Positions 6,973-15,741 of a stretch of DNA of 34,691 nt are shown here, one piece after another. Position 1 is the first letter of the stretch. Every line of letters begins with the position of its first letter. The position numbers were made by a program, and so were the translations under genes. The notes beneath the pieces are model-generated. The model saw only the letters and a list, made by a program, of their open reading frames with translations. It made no database searches and was not told where the DNA came from. The DNA is from Caproicibacter sp002399225 (GTDB taxonomy: Bacteria; Bacillota; Clostridia; Oscillospirales; Acutalibacteraceae), in assembly GCA_036756705.1 (NCBI GenBank), contig DAIOKN010000024.1, positions 1 through 34,691 on the forward strand, written 5' to 3'.

Positions 6973-8454
6973 TTAAAATTGAAAATAAATAAACTGCTGA
7001 GCCGTGTACTGCGACCCGTAAATCCCAAAAATCAGAATGATCAGTGCGGCCGAAAGGTAAGCGGTCCAGCGGACGGCGGTATTTTTCTTAAGCAGAAGAG
7101 CGCGCAGGTCAATTTTTTGGCTCACGGCATCTACAATTAAAACGATGGCGATGCCGGCAAGGGCGGCAAAAAACTCGGGCGCCTTTAAACCGAGGGAGAA
7201 AAGCGCACCGTTTGACAGGTCTGCCGGCCGGAACAGATTGCCGATCAATGTAAAAGCGTCGGAAAGCGTATTGGCACGGAAAAAAATCCAGGCGAAATCA
7301 ACCAGCAGAAAGGTAAAGAGGGCTTTTAAAAAGCGGCTTGGCCGAGAGTCCGGGTCGATTTTCAGCGCCTTTGCGGCCCTTTGCCGCGCCGGCTTCAGCA
7401 GAAGGCCGAAAATCTGGTACAGTCCATGCAGGGTGCCCCAGAAGACGAAAGTAAAGGAAGCACCGTGCCAAAGCCCGCAGACGGCAAACACGAGAAACAG
7501 GTTCAGGCAGTGCCGGACCCGTGAGCAACGGTTGCCGCCGAGCGGAATGTAAAGGTAATCGCGGAACCACGCACCGAGCGTGATATGCCATCTGCGCCAG
7601 AATTCTTTGATGGACTGGGAAAAATAAGGGCGGCTGAAGTTGGTGGTCAAAGAATACCCAAGCACCTGAGCGGCTCCGATTGCGATGTTGGAATACCCGG
7701 CGAAATCGCAGTAGATTTGAAAGGCGAAGAAAAGGTTTGCAACGGCGACTTCCACGCCAAAATATTTTCCGGGGCTGCTGTAAACCGTTTTAACCAGCTG
7801 CGCCAGCCGGTCGGCGACGACCACCTTTTGAAAATATCCCCACAGCATTAAGAGAAGACCGCGCTTTGCCCGGTCGTAGTCGAACGACTGCGCTTTGCTG
7901 AATTGAGGCAGTAAATCCTTTGATTTTTCAATCGGGCCCGCAACCAACTGAGGGAAAAAGGAGACGAAAAGGGCGTATTTCCCGAAATTCCGCTCCGGTT
8001 TCAGGTCGCCGCGGTAAACGTCCACTGTGTAGCTGAGCGCCTGAAAGGTGTAAAACGAAATGCCGATGGGAAGCAGCAGATCAAATTTCATCCGTTCGAC
8101 GGATATTCCCAGAAGGGAGACAAGGTCGGTGTAAATTTCATTAAAAAAGTTCAGATATTTGAAGACCCCCAAAATTCCGAGGTTCAGAATAAAGCTTGCC
8201 GCCACCCAGAGCTTTTTCCACTTTGCGGCTCTTTTGGGGTCGGGCAGGCAGCCGGCCCTTTCAATCAGGAGGCCGCTGCAATAAGTAATTGCGGTTGAAA
8301 CGGCAAGTAGAGTCCCATACCGCGGGTTCCAATTCATGTAAAAAAAATAACTGGCGAAAAGCAGCCAAATCCATCGCTGCTTTTTCGGAAGAATAAAATA
8401 GATGAAAACGGCAAGGGGGAAAAAAATAAGAAATTGGACAGAAATAAAAGACAA
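6973..8454 (-). CDS. MBOAT family O-acyltransferase (AlgI/DltB-like)
   Basis: A 493-residue polytopic membrane protein, typical length for AlgI-like enzymes, with about 10-12 hydrophobic segments. Key motifs are WRRWHITLGAWFRDYLYIPL (286-305, conserved H290) and GLWHGASF (327-334, with the active-site H330). Members move acyl groups, usually acetyl, across the membrane to acylate secreted polysaccharides or teichoic acids. The gene directly downstream encodes the matching SGNH partner, forming a two-gene operon. No dltA/dltC-like carrier genes or polysaccharide genes adjoin it, so the acceptor polymer is unknown. Start: a TTG with GGGAGG eight to nine bases ahead; the N-terminus then aligns with family members (MSFISVQFLIFFPL). 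Confidence 0.93.
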   Translation of the reverse strand: MSFISVQFLIFFPLAVFIYFILPKKQRWIWLLFASYFFYMNWNPRYGTLLAVSTAITYCSGLLIERAGCLPDPKRAAKWKKLWVAASFILNLGILGVFKYLNFFNEIYTDLVSLLGISVERMKFDLLLPIGISFYTFQALSYTVDVYRGDLKPERNFGKYALFVSFFPQLVAGPIEKSKDLLPQFSKAQSFDYDRAKRGLLLMLWGYFQKVVVADRLAQLVKTVYSSPGKYFGVEVAVANLFFAFQIYCDFAGYSNIAIGAAQVLGYSLTTNFSRPYFSQSIKEFWRRWHITLGAWFRDYLYIPLGGNRCSRVRHCLNLFLVFAVCGLWHGASFTFVFWGTLHGLYQIFGLLLKPARQRAAKALKIDPDSRPSRFLKALFTFLLVDFAWIFFRANTLSDAFTLIGNLFRPADLSNGALFSLGLKAPEFFAALAGIAIVLIVDAVSQKIDLRALLLKKNTAVRWTAYLSAALIILIFGIYGSQYTAQQFIYFQF

Positions 8455-8661
8455 CAGGGAAACCCTCCCGATTCGGCACGCCGAAGATTAAAATTCCTTC
8501 TATATTTAACCATGTAATTATAAATCAATTGTTACAAATTGCAATCGTTTCGGTGCATTTTTCATGAGAATCCCGTGAGAATTTCGCCTCTGAGGAAGAA
8601 CTATGCCGCTCGGCCTGTTCCTTGACATCGGATTTTTCAGAAGTTACAATCAAAAACAGAT

Positions 8662-8696
8662 AAAAAAAAAGACCGGGCGGACTTTGCGGCCCGCCC
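8662..8696 (-). terminator. Minus-strand terminator in the 8455-8847 gap
   Basis: GGGCGG and CCGCCC arms (8675-8680, 8691-8696) with a ten-base loop are followed on the minus strand by GGTC and nine T. No minus-strand gene lies directly upstream of it, so it may end an unannotated short transcript. The rest of the 393-bp gap shows no gene. Confidence 0.5.
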
Positions 8697-8712
8697 TAAC
8701 AGGAAAAATATT

Positions 8713-8732
8713 CATGCGAAAAGCATGTTTTT
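8713..8732 (+). terminator. Weak plus-strand hairpin with T-run
   Basis: CATGC-GAAAA-GCATG followed by five T. The stem is only five pairs and it has no plus-strand gene ahead of it, so this is tentative. Confidence 0.3.
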
Positions 8733-8847
8733 AAATTACAATATTTTCTCTGCCGATTTTAGCTTATCCATCCGCTGCGAAATTATCAATTCCAGTTTTT
8801 ACACGCTTTAATGTTCTTATCGTTTTCGAAAGGAGAAGAAAAACAAG

Positions 8848-9390
8848 ATGAAAACCTTGATTGCCTATTCCAGCACCCACGGCACGGCCGCTGAGTGTGC
8901 CCGCTGGCTTGAGGACTCAATGACCGGCGCCGAGGCCGCCGACCTGAAGCAATCGGCGGTGAATCCGCAACCCTACGATCTTGTGATTTTGGGAAGTTCC
9001 ATTTACGGGGGACAGATTCAGCGCGAAGTGCGCGATTACTGCAAACAATATTTGGGGATCTTGCTGCAAAAGCCGCTTGGCATTTATCTGACCTGCCTGA
9101 CGCAGGACCAGGCGGAGATCCGCCATTTCCTGGATTATGGGCTTTCCGCCGAGATCGTTCAGCACCTTACCGCCTTTTGCACTCCGGGCGGAGCCGTTTA
9201 TCTTTCAAAAATGGGCTTTCTGGAGCGCAGTATTGCCCACAAACTGCTGAATCGGTTTCTCAGGGAGCAGGGGCTGGAAGCGCTTCGTGATAGGAAAACG
9301 GATTATGTTACTCTCTCTAAAGAAAAAGTGGAGCGGTTTGCCAGGCAGATGTCCGGCGCGGCCGGCGAAACGCAGGAACTTTCCCGCTGA
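8848..9390 (+). CDS. Flavodoxin-domain protein (HemG/flavodoxin_5 type)
   Basis: A 180-residue protein of the flavodoxin fold that should bind FMN. The phosphate-binding loop YSSTHGTA (8-15) and the isoalloxazine-side loop GSSIYGG (48-54) are clear. Length and sequence layout resemble the HemG-like flavodoxin_5 group, some of which oxidise protoporphyrinogen. In anaerobic Firmicutes without heme genes nearby such proteins are usually annotated only as flavodoxins, so I do not claim that reaction. The ATG follows AAAGGAGAAG at 8830-8839. It is a single gene converging on the BofC-like gene. Confidence 0.8.
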   Translation: MKTLIAYSSTHGTAAECARWLEDSMTGAEAADLKQSAVNPQPYDLVILGSSIYGGQIQREVRDYCKQYLGILLQKPLGIYLTCLTQDQAEIRHFLDYGLSAEIVQHLTAFCTPGGAVYLSKMGFLERSIAHKLLNRFLREQGLEALRDRKTDYVTLSKEKVERFARQMSGAAGETQELSR

Positions 9391-9429
9391 CTGCCGCCGG
9401 CAGGCTTTTCTCCCGAACGCGGCGCTTTT

Positions 9430-9816
9430 TTATCCTTCGTAATCCTCAATCACGCGCGTCAATTCTGCAGTCCCTTTGGCCTTTATCCCGTTTTTCAAAA
9501 GTTTTCGGTCTGTTTCCGGAAAAACGCTGACATCAACATCGATTTCCTTGAACGGAAGCTTGTCCCCTTCACGGTAGATGCCAATATGTCCCTTATATTC
9601 CTTGACAACATATAAGACCTGATCCTGCCTGCTGGCTGCAGCGATCATAGCGCTGTTTTCTTGACTTGAAGGCGTAATTGAGGTAAAATTACTTGACGTA
9701 ATTGTGTCCGCTGCGGAACTGGAACTTGGCTGTCGGCTTTTTTGCGGAAGCCTCAAAACGACCAGGATCGTCAGTAAAACCATAACGCACAGCAGAAACA
9801 TCGAAGCTTTTTTCAA
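9430..9816 (-). CDS. Membrane-anchored protein with BofC-like C-terminal domain
   Basis: A 128-residue protein: a short N-terminus, one membrane helix (about 4-22), a Ser/Thr-rich linker (about 30-58) and a compact C-terminal domain. The latter reads VVKEYKGHIGIYREGDKLPF and ends TAELTRVIEDYEG, the pattern of the BofC C-terminal domain. BofC in Bacillus is a forespore-secreted inhibitor of SpoIVB signalling; clostridia often carry membrane-anchored proteins with only this domain and no known role. A GTG three codons upstream overlaps the ribosome site, so the TTG at 9816, six bases after AGAGGTG, is the better start. It is divergent from the penicillin-binding protein gene. Confidence 0.62.
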   Translation of the reverse strand: MKKASMFLLCVMVLLTILVVLRLPQKSRQPSSSSAADTITSSNFTSITPSSQENSAMIAAASRQDQVLYVVKEYKGHIGIYREGDKLPFKEIDVDVSVFPETDRKLLKNGIKAKGTAELTRVIEDYEG

Positions 9817-9914
9817 ATAAATCACCTCTGTGCATATTATTTGAAAATTTTGGAAACTTATACATTCAATCGATCGAAAAATCAGCCAGCCATAAAACGG
9901 GAAAGGTGGTTTGG

Positions 9915-12245
9915 ATGAAAAAAACCGACATCAGTCAGTATGCGGGCGGTCGAAACGTTGGGGAAAAAGACGTTTCAACCGCTAAATCTATATTTAAGAT
10001 CATCCTTCGGTGCATCAAAACGGCATTCACCATTTTTCTTATTGCCGGCGGCATCGTCGCCGTTTCTCTTTTTTCTTACCTTTACAGCATCAAAAACGAA
10101 TCGGTGGACTATGACCTGAACAAACTGACGCTGAATTATACCAGCTTTATTTATGTAAACGGACCGGGGGATGATGCGGCCAACCCCGTAAAATATCAGA
10201 GCCTGTACAGCAGCGAGAACCGCGTCTGGGTGGAGTATGACAAGATTCCGCAGAACATGAAAAATGCCATTGTGGCCATTGAGGACAAACGCTTCTGGGA
10301 GCATAAGGGGGTCGACTGGAAAAGGACGTTCGGCGCGGCGGCAAATCTTTTCAGTTTCTTCAGTTCCGGCAGCGGCAGCTACGGGGGCTCGACCATCACG
10401 CAGCAGCTGATTAAAAATATTACCGGGGAAAATGAGGTCAGTTTAACACGCAAGGTCCGGGAGATCTTCCGTGCGCTCAATCTTGAAAAGAAATATTCCA
10501 AGCAGCAAATCTTATGTGCTTACCTGAATGTTGTCAACTTCGGAAGCGGCTGCAGCGGGGTCCAGACAGCTGCAAATCTTTATTTTGGCAAGAACATTCA
10601 GGACTGTGACCTTGCCCAGTGCGCGGCAATTGCCGGCATCACGCAAAACCCGTCAGCCTATTCTCCGCTTGCCCATCCGGAAGAGAATAAGGAGCGCCAG
10701 CAGACGGTGCTGAAAGCTATGCGTGACCAGAAGATGATTACGGACAGCGAATACCAGGCGGCGATGAAAGAATCCGAGCATATAAAGTTTGTCGGGAAGA
10801 AAACGGAGAGCGTCGTGGATGAGAATGCTGTCTGGAACTGGTACACGGAAGCAATGTTCGAAGATGTGAAAAATGGCCTGATGAGCACTTATAACTGCTC
10901 TTCCGACAAAGCGGTCGATATGATCTACCACGGCGGGCTGAAAATTTATTCCGCAATGAATCAGGATCTGCAAACCATTTCAGAAAAGGTGTTCAACGAC
11001 AGAAAAACGTTTCCCGCCGCTTATCCGAACCTTCAGGGCGGTTTTGTGGCGATGGATTACAACGGGCGGGTCCTTGCCCTTGTGGGTGCCAGGGGAAAGA
11101 AAGAAAGCAACCGTCTGTTTGACCTTGCAACCGATGCCAAGCGTCAGCCAGGGTCTTCTATCAAGCCCCTTGCCGTTTACGGCCCGGCGGTCAATGCCGG
11201 TCTGATCAATTATTCCACCTTGGTGAACGATGAGCCTCTTCCAAACTGGAAAAACGGGAAGTCGGGTCCGGCCAACTGGGATAACCGCTATCACGGAAAG
11301 ATCACGGTGGAAAAGGCACTGGAACAATCCTATAATGCCACGTCCGTTCAGATCGACAAAATGCTGACTCCAGACACCAGCTTTAATTTTTTGCAGGACA
11401 AGCTGGGGTTTACGTCGCTGGAACCATCTGACAATACGCTCGCCGCCATGGCGGTGGGCGGAATGACGCAGGGGATCACGGTAAAAGAAATGACCGCCGG
11501 TTTTCAGATGTTCGGCAACGGCGGGAAGTATTATAAACCCTATACATTTTATTACATTCAGGATCACGATGGAAAAGTCATCCTCGACAATCGGAACGAA
11601 GTGCCGACTCAGGCAATTTCTTCTGTTTCGGCAACCATTGTGCACAAGCTTCTGAATCAGGTTATCCAACGGGGGACAGGCACCGCCGCCAAGATCAGCG
11701 GTTGGGATATCTTTGGCAAAACAGGCACGACCAACGAAAATAAGGACAGCTGGTTTGTCGGCGGCAACCCGTATGCGGTCGCCGGCGTCTGGACCGGCTA
11801 CAAGAATCCGAAGGTCCTCAACAAATATGAAACGCCGGTGGCAAAGGCAGTCTGGAAAAACATCATGGTGCAATACCTGAAAGGAAAGGACAAAAAAAGC
11901 TTTCAGTTTGATCCGAACGTGATCCCCTACAAATATTGCCTGAGCAGCGGACTGCTTGCCAACCCAGGAGTTTGCCCCTACACGGCGACCGGCTGGTATG
12001 ATAAAAATAATCTGCCGGCAATCTGTAATTTAAAGCATGGAAATTTCAAGTCGGATGAGAAGAACTCCGTTTCCGGCGGCGAGGGGCAGACGGATGTCGG
12101 CGGAGAGGTTTCGTCGGAAGATTCTGTCGGAGCGGAGTCAGAGGCGACCGATTCCGGAGGAAAGAATTTGAGTCAGCCCGGTTATAATCATCAGAACGGC
12201 CAGGAAAATCAGGGGAACCAAAACGGTACCGAACCGGGAGAATGA
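9915..12245 (+). CDS. Class A penicillin-binding protein (PBP1A-like)
   Basis: A 776-residue bifunctional peptidoglycan synthase. Order: cytoplasmic N-terminus, one membrane helix (about 30-58), a GT51 glycosyltransferase domain and a transpeptidase domain. The GT51 part shows IEDKRFWEHKG with the catalytic E123, GGSTITQQLIKN and RKVREIF; the transpeptidase part shows SSIK at 414-417, SYN at 471-473 and KTG at 601-603. The first domain polymerises lipid II and the second cross-links stem peptides; both act outside the membrane. The C-terminal 70 residues are Gly/Ser/Glu/Asn/Gln-rich, a disordered tail common in clostridial PBPs. The ATG at 9915 has GAAAGGTGG ahead; a GTG three codons earlier lies inside that site. 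Single gene; aspartate kinase follows after 180 bp. Confidence 0.95.
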   Translation: MKKTDISQYAGGRNVGEKDVSTAKSIFKIILRCIKTAFTIFLIAGGIVAVSLFSYLYSIKNESVDYDLNKLTLNYTSFIYVNGPGDDAANPVKYQSLYSSENRVWVEYDKIPQNMKNAIVAIEDKRFWEHKGVDWKRTFGAAANLFSFFSSGSGSYGGSTITQQLIKNITGENEVSLTRKVREIFRALNLEKKYSKQQILCAYLNVVNFGSGCSGVQTAANLYFGKNIQDCDLAQCAAIAGITQNPSAYSPLAHPEENKERQQTVLKAMRDQKMITDSEYQAAMKESEHIKFVGKKTESVVDENAVWNWYTEAMFEDVKNGLMSTYNCSSDKAVDMIYHGGLKIYSAMNQDLQTISEKVFNDRKTFPAAYPNLQGGFVAMDYNGRVLALVGARGKKESNRLFDLATDAKRQPGSSIKPLAVYGPAVNAGLINYSTLVNDEPLPNWKNGKSGPANWDNRYHGKITVEKALEQSYNATSVQIDKMLTPDTSFNFLQDKLGFTSLEPSDNTLAAMAVGGMTQGITVKEMTAGFQMFGNGGKYYKPYTFYYIQDHDGKVILDNRNEVPTQAISSVSATIVHKLLNQVIQRGTGTAAKISGWDIFGKTGTTNENKDSWFVGGNPYAVAGVWTGYKNPKVLNKYETPVAKAVWKNIMVQYLKGKDKKSFQFDPNVIPYKYCLSSGLLANPGVCPYTATGWYDKNNLPAICNLKHGNFKSDEKNSVSGGEGQTDVGGEVSSEDSVGAESEATDSGGKNLSQPGYNHQNGQENQGNQNGTEPGE

Positions 12246-12426
12246 ATTTTTCATATGCCCGTGTTGCATCATGGCTGGATTCATGTTAAACTAATGGAAA
12301 AAGTTTTTGCGCGGCCCCAAAGGAAAAATCGGAGAACAGCAGAAACCGCCGCCGCACCGGCGGGATTGGCGGAGCACCGGATATGCGGTTCGTTCCGTAC
12401 GGCTTATAAAAGGAGGATGGACCCTG

Positions 12427-13650
12427 ATGAGTCTGATTGTGCAGAAGTTCGGCGGCAGTTCGGTCGCGGACAGGGAACGGGTTTTCAATGTAGCGGATAT
12501 CGTGACCAAAACGTACGACCGGGGAAATGATGTGATCGTGGTGGTTTCCGCGCAAGGGGATACGACGGATGATCTGATCGAAAAGGCAAAGGAGATTAAC
12601 CCGAATGCTTCCCGGCGTGAAATGGATATGCTTCTGACAACCGGAGAGCAGATGTCTGCGTCGCTGATGGCGATGGCCATTGAAAAGCTCGGCTATCCTG
12701 TTGTGTCCCTGCTGGGCTGGCAGGCCGGCTTCCGCACCACCAGCGACTATGGAAGTGCCAGGATCAAACGGATTCTTCCGAGAAGGGTCAAAAGGGAACT
12801 GGATAAAAAAAATATTGTCGTGGTCACCGGGTTTCAGGGGATTGACCGCTATGACGAGATGACAACGCTTGGCCGCGGCGGTTCCGATACCAGCGCCGTC
12901 GCGCTTGCAGCGGCCATGAAAGCGGATCTGTGCCAGATCTATACGGATGTGGACGGCGTCTATACCGCCGATCCCCGTAAAGTCAAAAATGCGAAAAAAC
13001 TTGATATCATTTCCTATGATGAAATGCTGGAACTTGCGTCTCTTGGGGCCCAGGTGCTGAACAACCGCTCGGTCGAAATGGCAAAGCGCTATGGAATCGA
13101 GCTTGAAGTGCTTTCCAGTCTGACCAGAAAGCGCGGCACAATTGTTAAGGAGGCTACGAAAGTGGAAAAAATGCTGATCACAGGAGTTGCCAAAGATGAA
13201 GATGTTGCCCGTGTATCTGTCATCGGAGTGCCGGACAGGCCGGGTTTTGCCTTTAAAATTTTCTCTAAAATCAGTGCGAAAAACATCAATGTTGATATCA
13301 TCCTCCAGTCGATCGGCCGGAATGGAACCAAAGATATCACCTTTACGATTCACCGTGCGGATCTGATGGAGACTCTCTCTATTTTGGACCCTTATATTGA
13401 GACAATCGGAGCGAGCTCCGTTGCCTATGATGAGAATGTGGCCGAGGTTTCTATTGTCGGCGCCGGCATGGAGACACATTCCGGAACGGCAGCCAGCATG
13501 TTTGAGGCGCTGTATGCAGCGGATATCAACATCCATATGATTTCTACCAGCGAGATCAAAATATCCGTCCTGATTGACAGGGCGGATGCAGACAAAGCGG
13601 TTGCCGCAATTCATGAACGCTTTTTTGGTGACGGGCAGGAAAACGAGTAG
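12427..13650 (+). CDS. lysC: Aspartate kinase
   Basis: A 407-residue aspartokinase that phosphorylates aspartate using ATP, the first step toward lysine (and diaminopimelate for the wall), threonine and methionine. KFGGSSV (7-13) begins the kinase domain, TTGEQMSA and TLGRGGSDTSAVALA follow, and two ACT domains occupy the last 140 or so residues (SVIGVPDRPGFAFKIFSKIS and VSIVGAGMETHSGTAASMF). That layout fits the monofunctional class regulated by lysine, alone or with threonine; which effector applies is not visible. AAAGGAGG lies ten bases before the ATG; the frame extends 40 codons upstream but lacks family resemblance there. The 180-bp leader shows no lysine riboswitch that I can recognise. 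Confidence 0.95.
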   Translation: MSLIVQKFGGSSVADRERVFNVADIVTKTYDRGNDVIVVVSAQGDTTDDLIEKAKEINPNASRREMDMLLTTGEQMSASLMAMAIEKLGYPVVSLLGWQAGFRTTSDYGSARIKRILPRRVKRELDKKNIVVVTGFQGIDRYDEMTTLGRGGSDTSAVALAAAMKADLCQIYTDVDGVYTADPRKVKNAKKLDIISYDEMLELASLGAQVLNNRSVEMAKRYGIELEVLSSLTRKRGTIVKEATKVEKMLITGVAKDEDVARVSVIGVPDRPGFAFKIFSKISAKNINVDIILQSIGRNGTKDITFTIHRADLMETLSILDPYIETIGASSVAYDENVAEVSIVGAGMETHSGTAASMFEALYAADINIHMISTSEIKISVLIDRADADKAVAAIHERFFGDGQENE

Positions 13651-13730
13651 CGGTGCAGTTGGCTGAAAAGACGGTTCTGTTTGACTTTTGTCTGCAAAAG
13701 CGGAAAGGAGGAGAATTGCACCCTTTTTCC

Positions 13731-13759
13731 TTGCAATTCCATGGCGGATGTGCTACAAT
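13731..13759 (+). promoter_or_regulatory. Promoter of tRNA-Pro
   Basis: TTGCAA (13731-13736), a 17-bp spacer and TACAAT (13754-13759), with the extended -10 TGC directly before. The start site would be about eight bases ahead of the tRNA. Confidence 0.7.
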
Positions 13760-13773
13760 TATCTCTGCTGTTT

Positions 13774-13849
13774 CCGGGTGTGGCGCAGTTGGTAGCGCGC
13801 TAGACTGGGGGTCTAGAGGCCGCAAGTTCAAGTCTTGTCACTCGGACCA
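13774..13849 (+). tRNA. tRNA-Pro, anticodon GGG
   Basis: A full cloverleaf: acceptor arms CCGGGTG and CACTCGG (one G-T pair), D-arm GCGC..GCGC, anticodon stem CTAGA/TCTAG with loop CTGGGGG, T-arm with TTCAAGT, and an encoded CCA end. The loop places GGG in the anticodon, reading CCC/CCT proline codons. Its 3' end borders an integrase remnant and is the likely attachment site of the prophage. Confidence 0.95.
13828..13849. other. Presumed attL of the prophage at the tRNA 3' end
   Basis: Tyrosine-recombinase prophages often integrate in tRNA 3' ends and restore the gene. Here a phage-type integrase remnant starts 53 bases after the tRNA CCA end. The exact core cannot be fixed, because the only candidate partner copy, at 19425-19439, is degenerate. 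Confidence 0.45.
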
Positions 13850-13857
13850 TGAGAAAA

Positions 13858-13901
13858 CCGCATGTACGCTGGACTTTTGATCAGCACATGCGGCTATTTT
13901 T
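13858..13901 (+). terminator. Terminator behind tRNA-Pro
   Basis: CCGCATGT and ACATGCGG arms (13858-13865, 13886-13893) with an inner GCTG/CAGC pair set, followed by a run of T. It sits between the tRNA and the 3' end of the integrase remnant. Confidence 0.75.
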
Positions 13902-14968
13902 TTACTCATTTTTAGCTTTGACTACTTTCTGACTACTTTTTGAAAAATAGACTGAAAGTTTATCCGCACTGTTTGCTACATCATTTTCGGCGATATGCGT
14001 ATAGATTTCCGCCGTCATCCGAATATCAGAGTGACCGAGGAGGTACGGTTTTGAGGTCAACCCCAGCCCGGTAAAGGCTCGTCGCGTATGAGTGCCGGAG
14101 CATATGAGGATGAATCCCGGGCACAATGCGCGTTGCCTGTTCCCACAATCTCTGAACGCTACTATAAGTTATCATGCTCCCATCTGCCGCTGGTATCACG
14201 TACAAGCTGTGCTTTGCTGCTATTAATATGTCTGTAAGCTGAGGGGGAATTGGTATCGTGCGATGGCTTGCTTTAGTTTTGAGCGATTGGTCAGTATCCG
14301 CTTGAAAATTTTTAATAAATGTGATCGCCCGATTTACTGTCAGCCGGTTATCTGCTATATCGCCCCACTGCAAACCGAGAATTTCCTCCCGCCGAAGCCC
14401 AGCATAAAGACCAAGGGCAACAAAAGTTAATGCTCGCTGGTAGGCCGGTAAGCAGCGCTTTCTGTTCCTCGTCCGTTAAGTTTTTACGTTTTGGCGGAAC
14501 CCATTGTGCTTTGAAGTTTTTATCCCATCACACGGCGTTGTGGCGATCATATGATTTAGTCGTGCGGTCTCAAACAGCTGTTTGCAGGTAATGAGGATTT
14601 TGTGCTGCAAGCTTTTCAATTTGTCCGCGCACGCCCGCATCACCCGGCGGATATGCACTGGCTTTACATCCTCGACAGCCATTCCGCCGATAATGTCCAT
14701 AATATGGCTATTGTATGCATTGCGGTACATTTCAACGGTTCCTGCACGGAGCGATGATTTATCACTTTTAAGCCACTCTTTTGCCCATTCGCCGACAAGA
14801 ATATGCTTGTCTACAGTTGGGAGCCCCTGCCGGTCGCGCTCCCACAGATTATCTTCCGCCGCTTTGAGCGCGGCAATTGTCCGGCCATATACAAAGCTTA
14901 GATGTGCCGTCCGATAACGTTACGCGGCGCTGATAGCGCCCGTCTGCTCGCTTTGTAAGTTTTCCCTC
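13902..14968 (-). pseudogene. Tyrosine recombinase (phage integrase), multiply frameshifted
   Basis: Read along the minus strand, integrase segments occur in shifting frames. An N-terminal KLTKRADGRYQRRVTLSDG comes first, then an SAM-like core-binding part (HILVGEWAKEWLKSDKSS), then VPPKRKNLTDEEQKALLTG and FVALGLYAGLRREEILGLQW. The catalytic region has HMLRHSYATSLYRAG in one frame and LLGHSDIRMTAEIYTHIAE, with the nucleophile tyrosine, in another. At least four frame changes separate these pieces, so the enzyme cannot be made. No valid start codon is seen at the N-terminal end. It belongs to the class of integrases that recombine phages into tRNA genes, matching the adjacent tRNA-Pro. Confidence 0.88.
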
Positions 14969-14978
14969 TTATAAAGAT

Positions 14979-15005
14979 AGCCGTCGCCCGGATTGGGTGA
15001 CGGCT
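14979..15005. terminator. Hairpin terminator between repressor operon and integrase remnant
   Basis: AGCCGTCGCCC pairs with GGGTGACGGCT (one G-T pair) around a five-base loop. The plus side has TATTTTTT; the minus side, where the coiled-coil gene ends seven bases earlier, has a weaker T-rich tail. Confidence 0.6.
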
Positions 15006-15011
15006 TATTTT

Positions 15012-15338
15012 TTACCCCATTTTTTCTTTTATCCTTCGAATTTCCCGCGTGTTTACCCTTGATAGGGTATCGTTAGCGTCTACGGTTTCTTCAACGCTTT
15101 CTACTGTGTCCTTAATAGACTGAATCTTTTTACTGTCAAGTTGGTGGCCATCAAACAGAGCGGACAATTTCTTATTGACATCGTTTTCCAAGGTGATGTT
15201 GATTTTCAACTGACCTTCTTTTAAATCTGAAATATCCTGCTGAATCGGTTCCAGCTTCTTGTCCATCATTTCCGACATTTTTTGATTGTTCTCAGAAATC
15301 ATCTTCCCGATTGCTTGTAATAATTCGTTGTTCTCCAT
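15012..15338 (-). CDS. Small coiled-coil protein of the prophage repressor operon
   Basis: A 108-residue soluble, charged protein. Almost all of it is predicted coiled coil by eye: heptad-like runs such as MISENNQKMSEMMDKKLEPI and KDTVESVEETVDANDTLSRV, ending REIRRIKEKMG. No enzyme motif or HTH is seen. It follows the XRE repressor gene after 31 bases and probably shares its transcript. Similar short coiled-coil proteins occur beside phage repressors with no established function; it could be an oligomerising partner or anti-repressor. The ATG at 15338 was chosen because it has AGAGG at workable distance; in-frame ATGs further up overlap that site or the repressor. Confidence 0.6.
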   Translation of the reverse strand: MENNELLQAIGKMISENNQKMSEMMDKKLEPIQQDISDLKEGQLKINITLENDVNKKLSALFDGHQLDSKKIQSIKDTVESVEETVDANDTLSRVNTREIRRIKEKMG

Positions 15339-15369
15339 GCACATTACCTCTTTCTTTGCTTCGACAAAT

Positions 15370-15741
15370 TTAATACCCGGCATCCTCTTCAATAGCGGTA
15401 TACCTGCCGCTTGAAATAAGGTCTTTGGAATAGTCGATCAGTTTGCGCCGGCCGTCGCGGTTAAGGGCCTTATAATTCTTCATAAGCTCATCCACAAAAA
15501 TATCTTTATCCCCTGCTTCGAAAGAAGTGGGGGATTTTTCCATTTCTGGCTGAATAAAATAATCAGCAGATATTTGATAGGCTTTGCAGATCGCTGACAG
15601 TTTGCCAACATTCGGTTTACTTACACCACGCTCATAATTATTAAGTGTCTTGTAATTGATTCCTGTTAATTCAGATGCCTGTATAGGAGATAAATGTGCA
15701 CGTTCGCGTGCCATTCTTAATTTCTCAGATAAAGATTCCAT
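15370..15741 (-). CDS. XRE-family phage repressor
   Basis: A 123-residue protein with an N-terminal HTH of the Cro/CI (XRE) type, roughly residues 4-60. RMARERAHLSPIQASELTGI and KTLNNYERGVSKPNVGKLSA cover helices one to four. The C-terminal half lacks a LexA-like Ser/Lys protease motif, so induction by self-cleavage is unlikely. GAGGGG stands ahead of the ATG. It points leftward beside the integrase, as lysogeny repressors do; the early phage genes lie to its right. Despite prophage decay this frame is open and may still bind DNA. Confidence 0.85.
   Translation of the reverse strand: MESLSEKLRMARERAHLSPIQASELTGINYKTLNNYERGVSKPNVGKLSAICKAYQISADYFIQPEMEKSPTSFEAGDKDIFVDELMKNYKALNRDGRRKLIDYSKDLISSGRYTAIEEDAGY

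Noticed and set aside
10980..11873. 297-codon minus-strand frame inside the penicillin-binding protein gene
   Set aside because: All PBP catalytic motifs are on the plus strand; the antisense frame has no ribosome site or domain.
12246..12426. Lysine riboswitch ahead of aspartate kinase
   Set aside because: The leader is long enough, but none of the conserved L-box segments could be recognised.
12286..13614. 442-codon minus-strand frame opposite aspartate kinase
   Set aside because: Shadow of lysC; His/Arg-rich composition typical of antisense frames.
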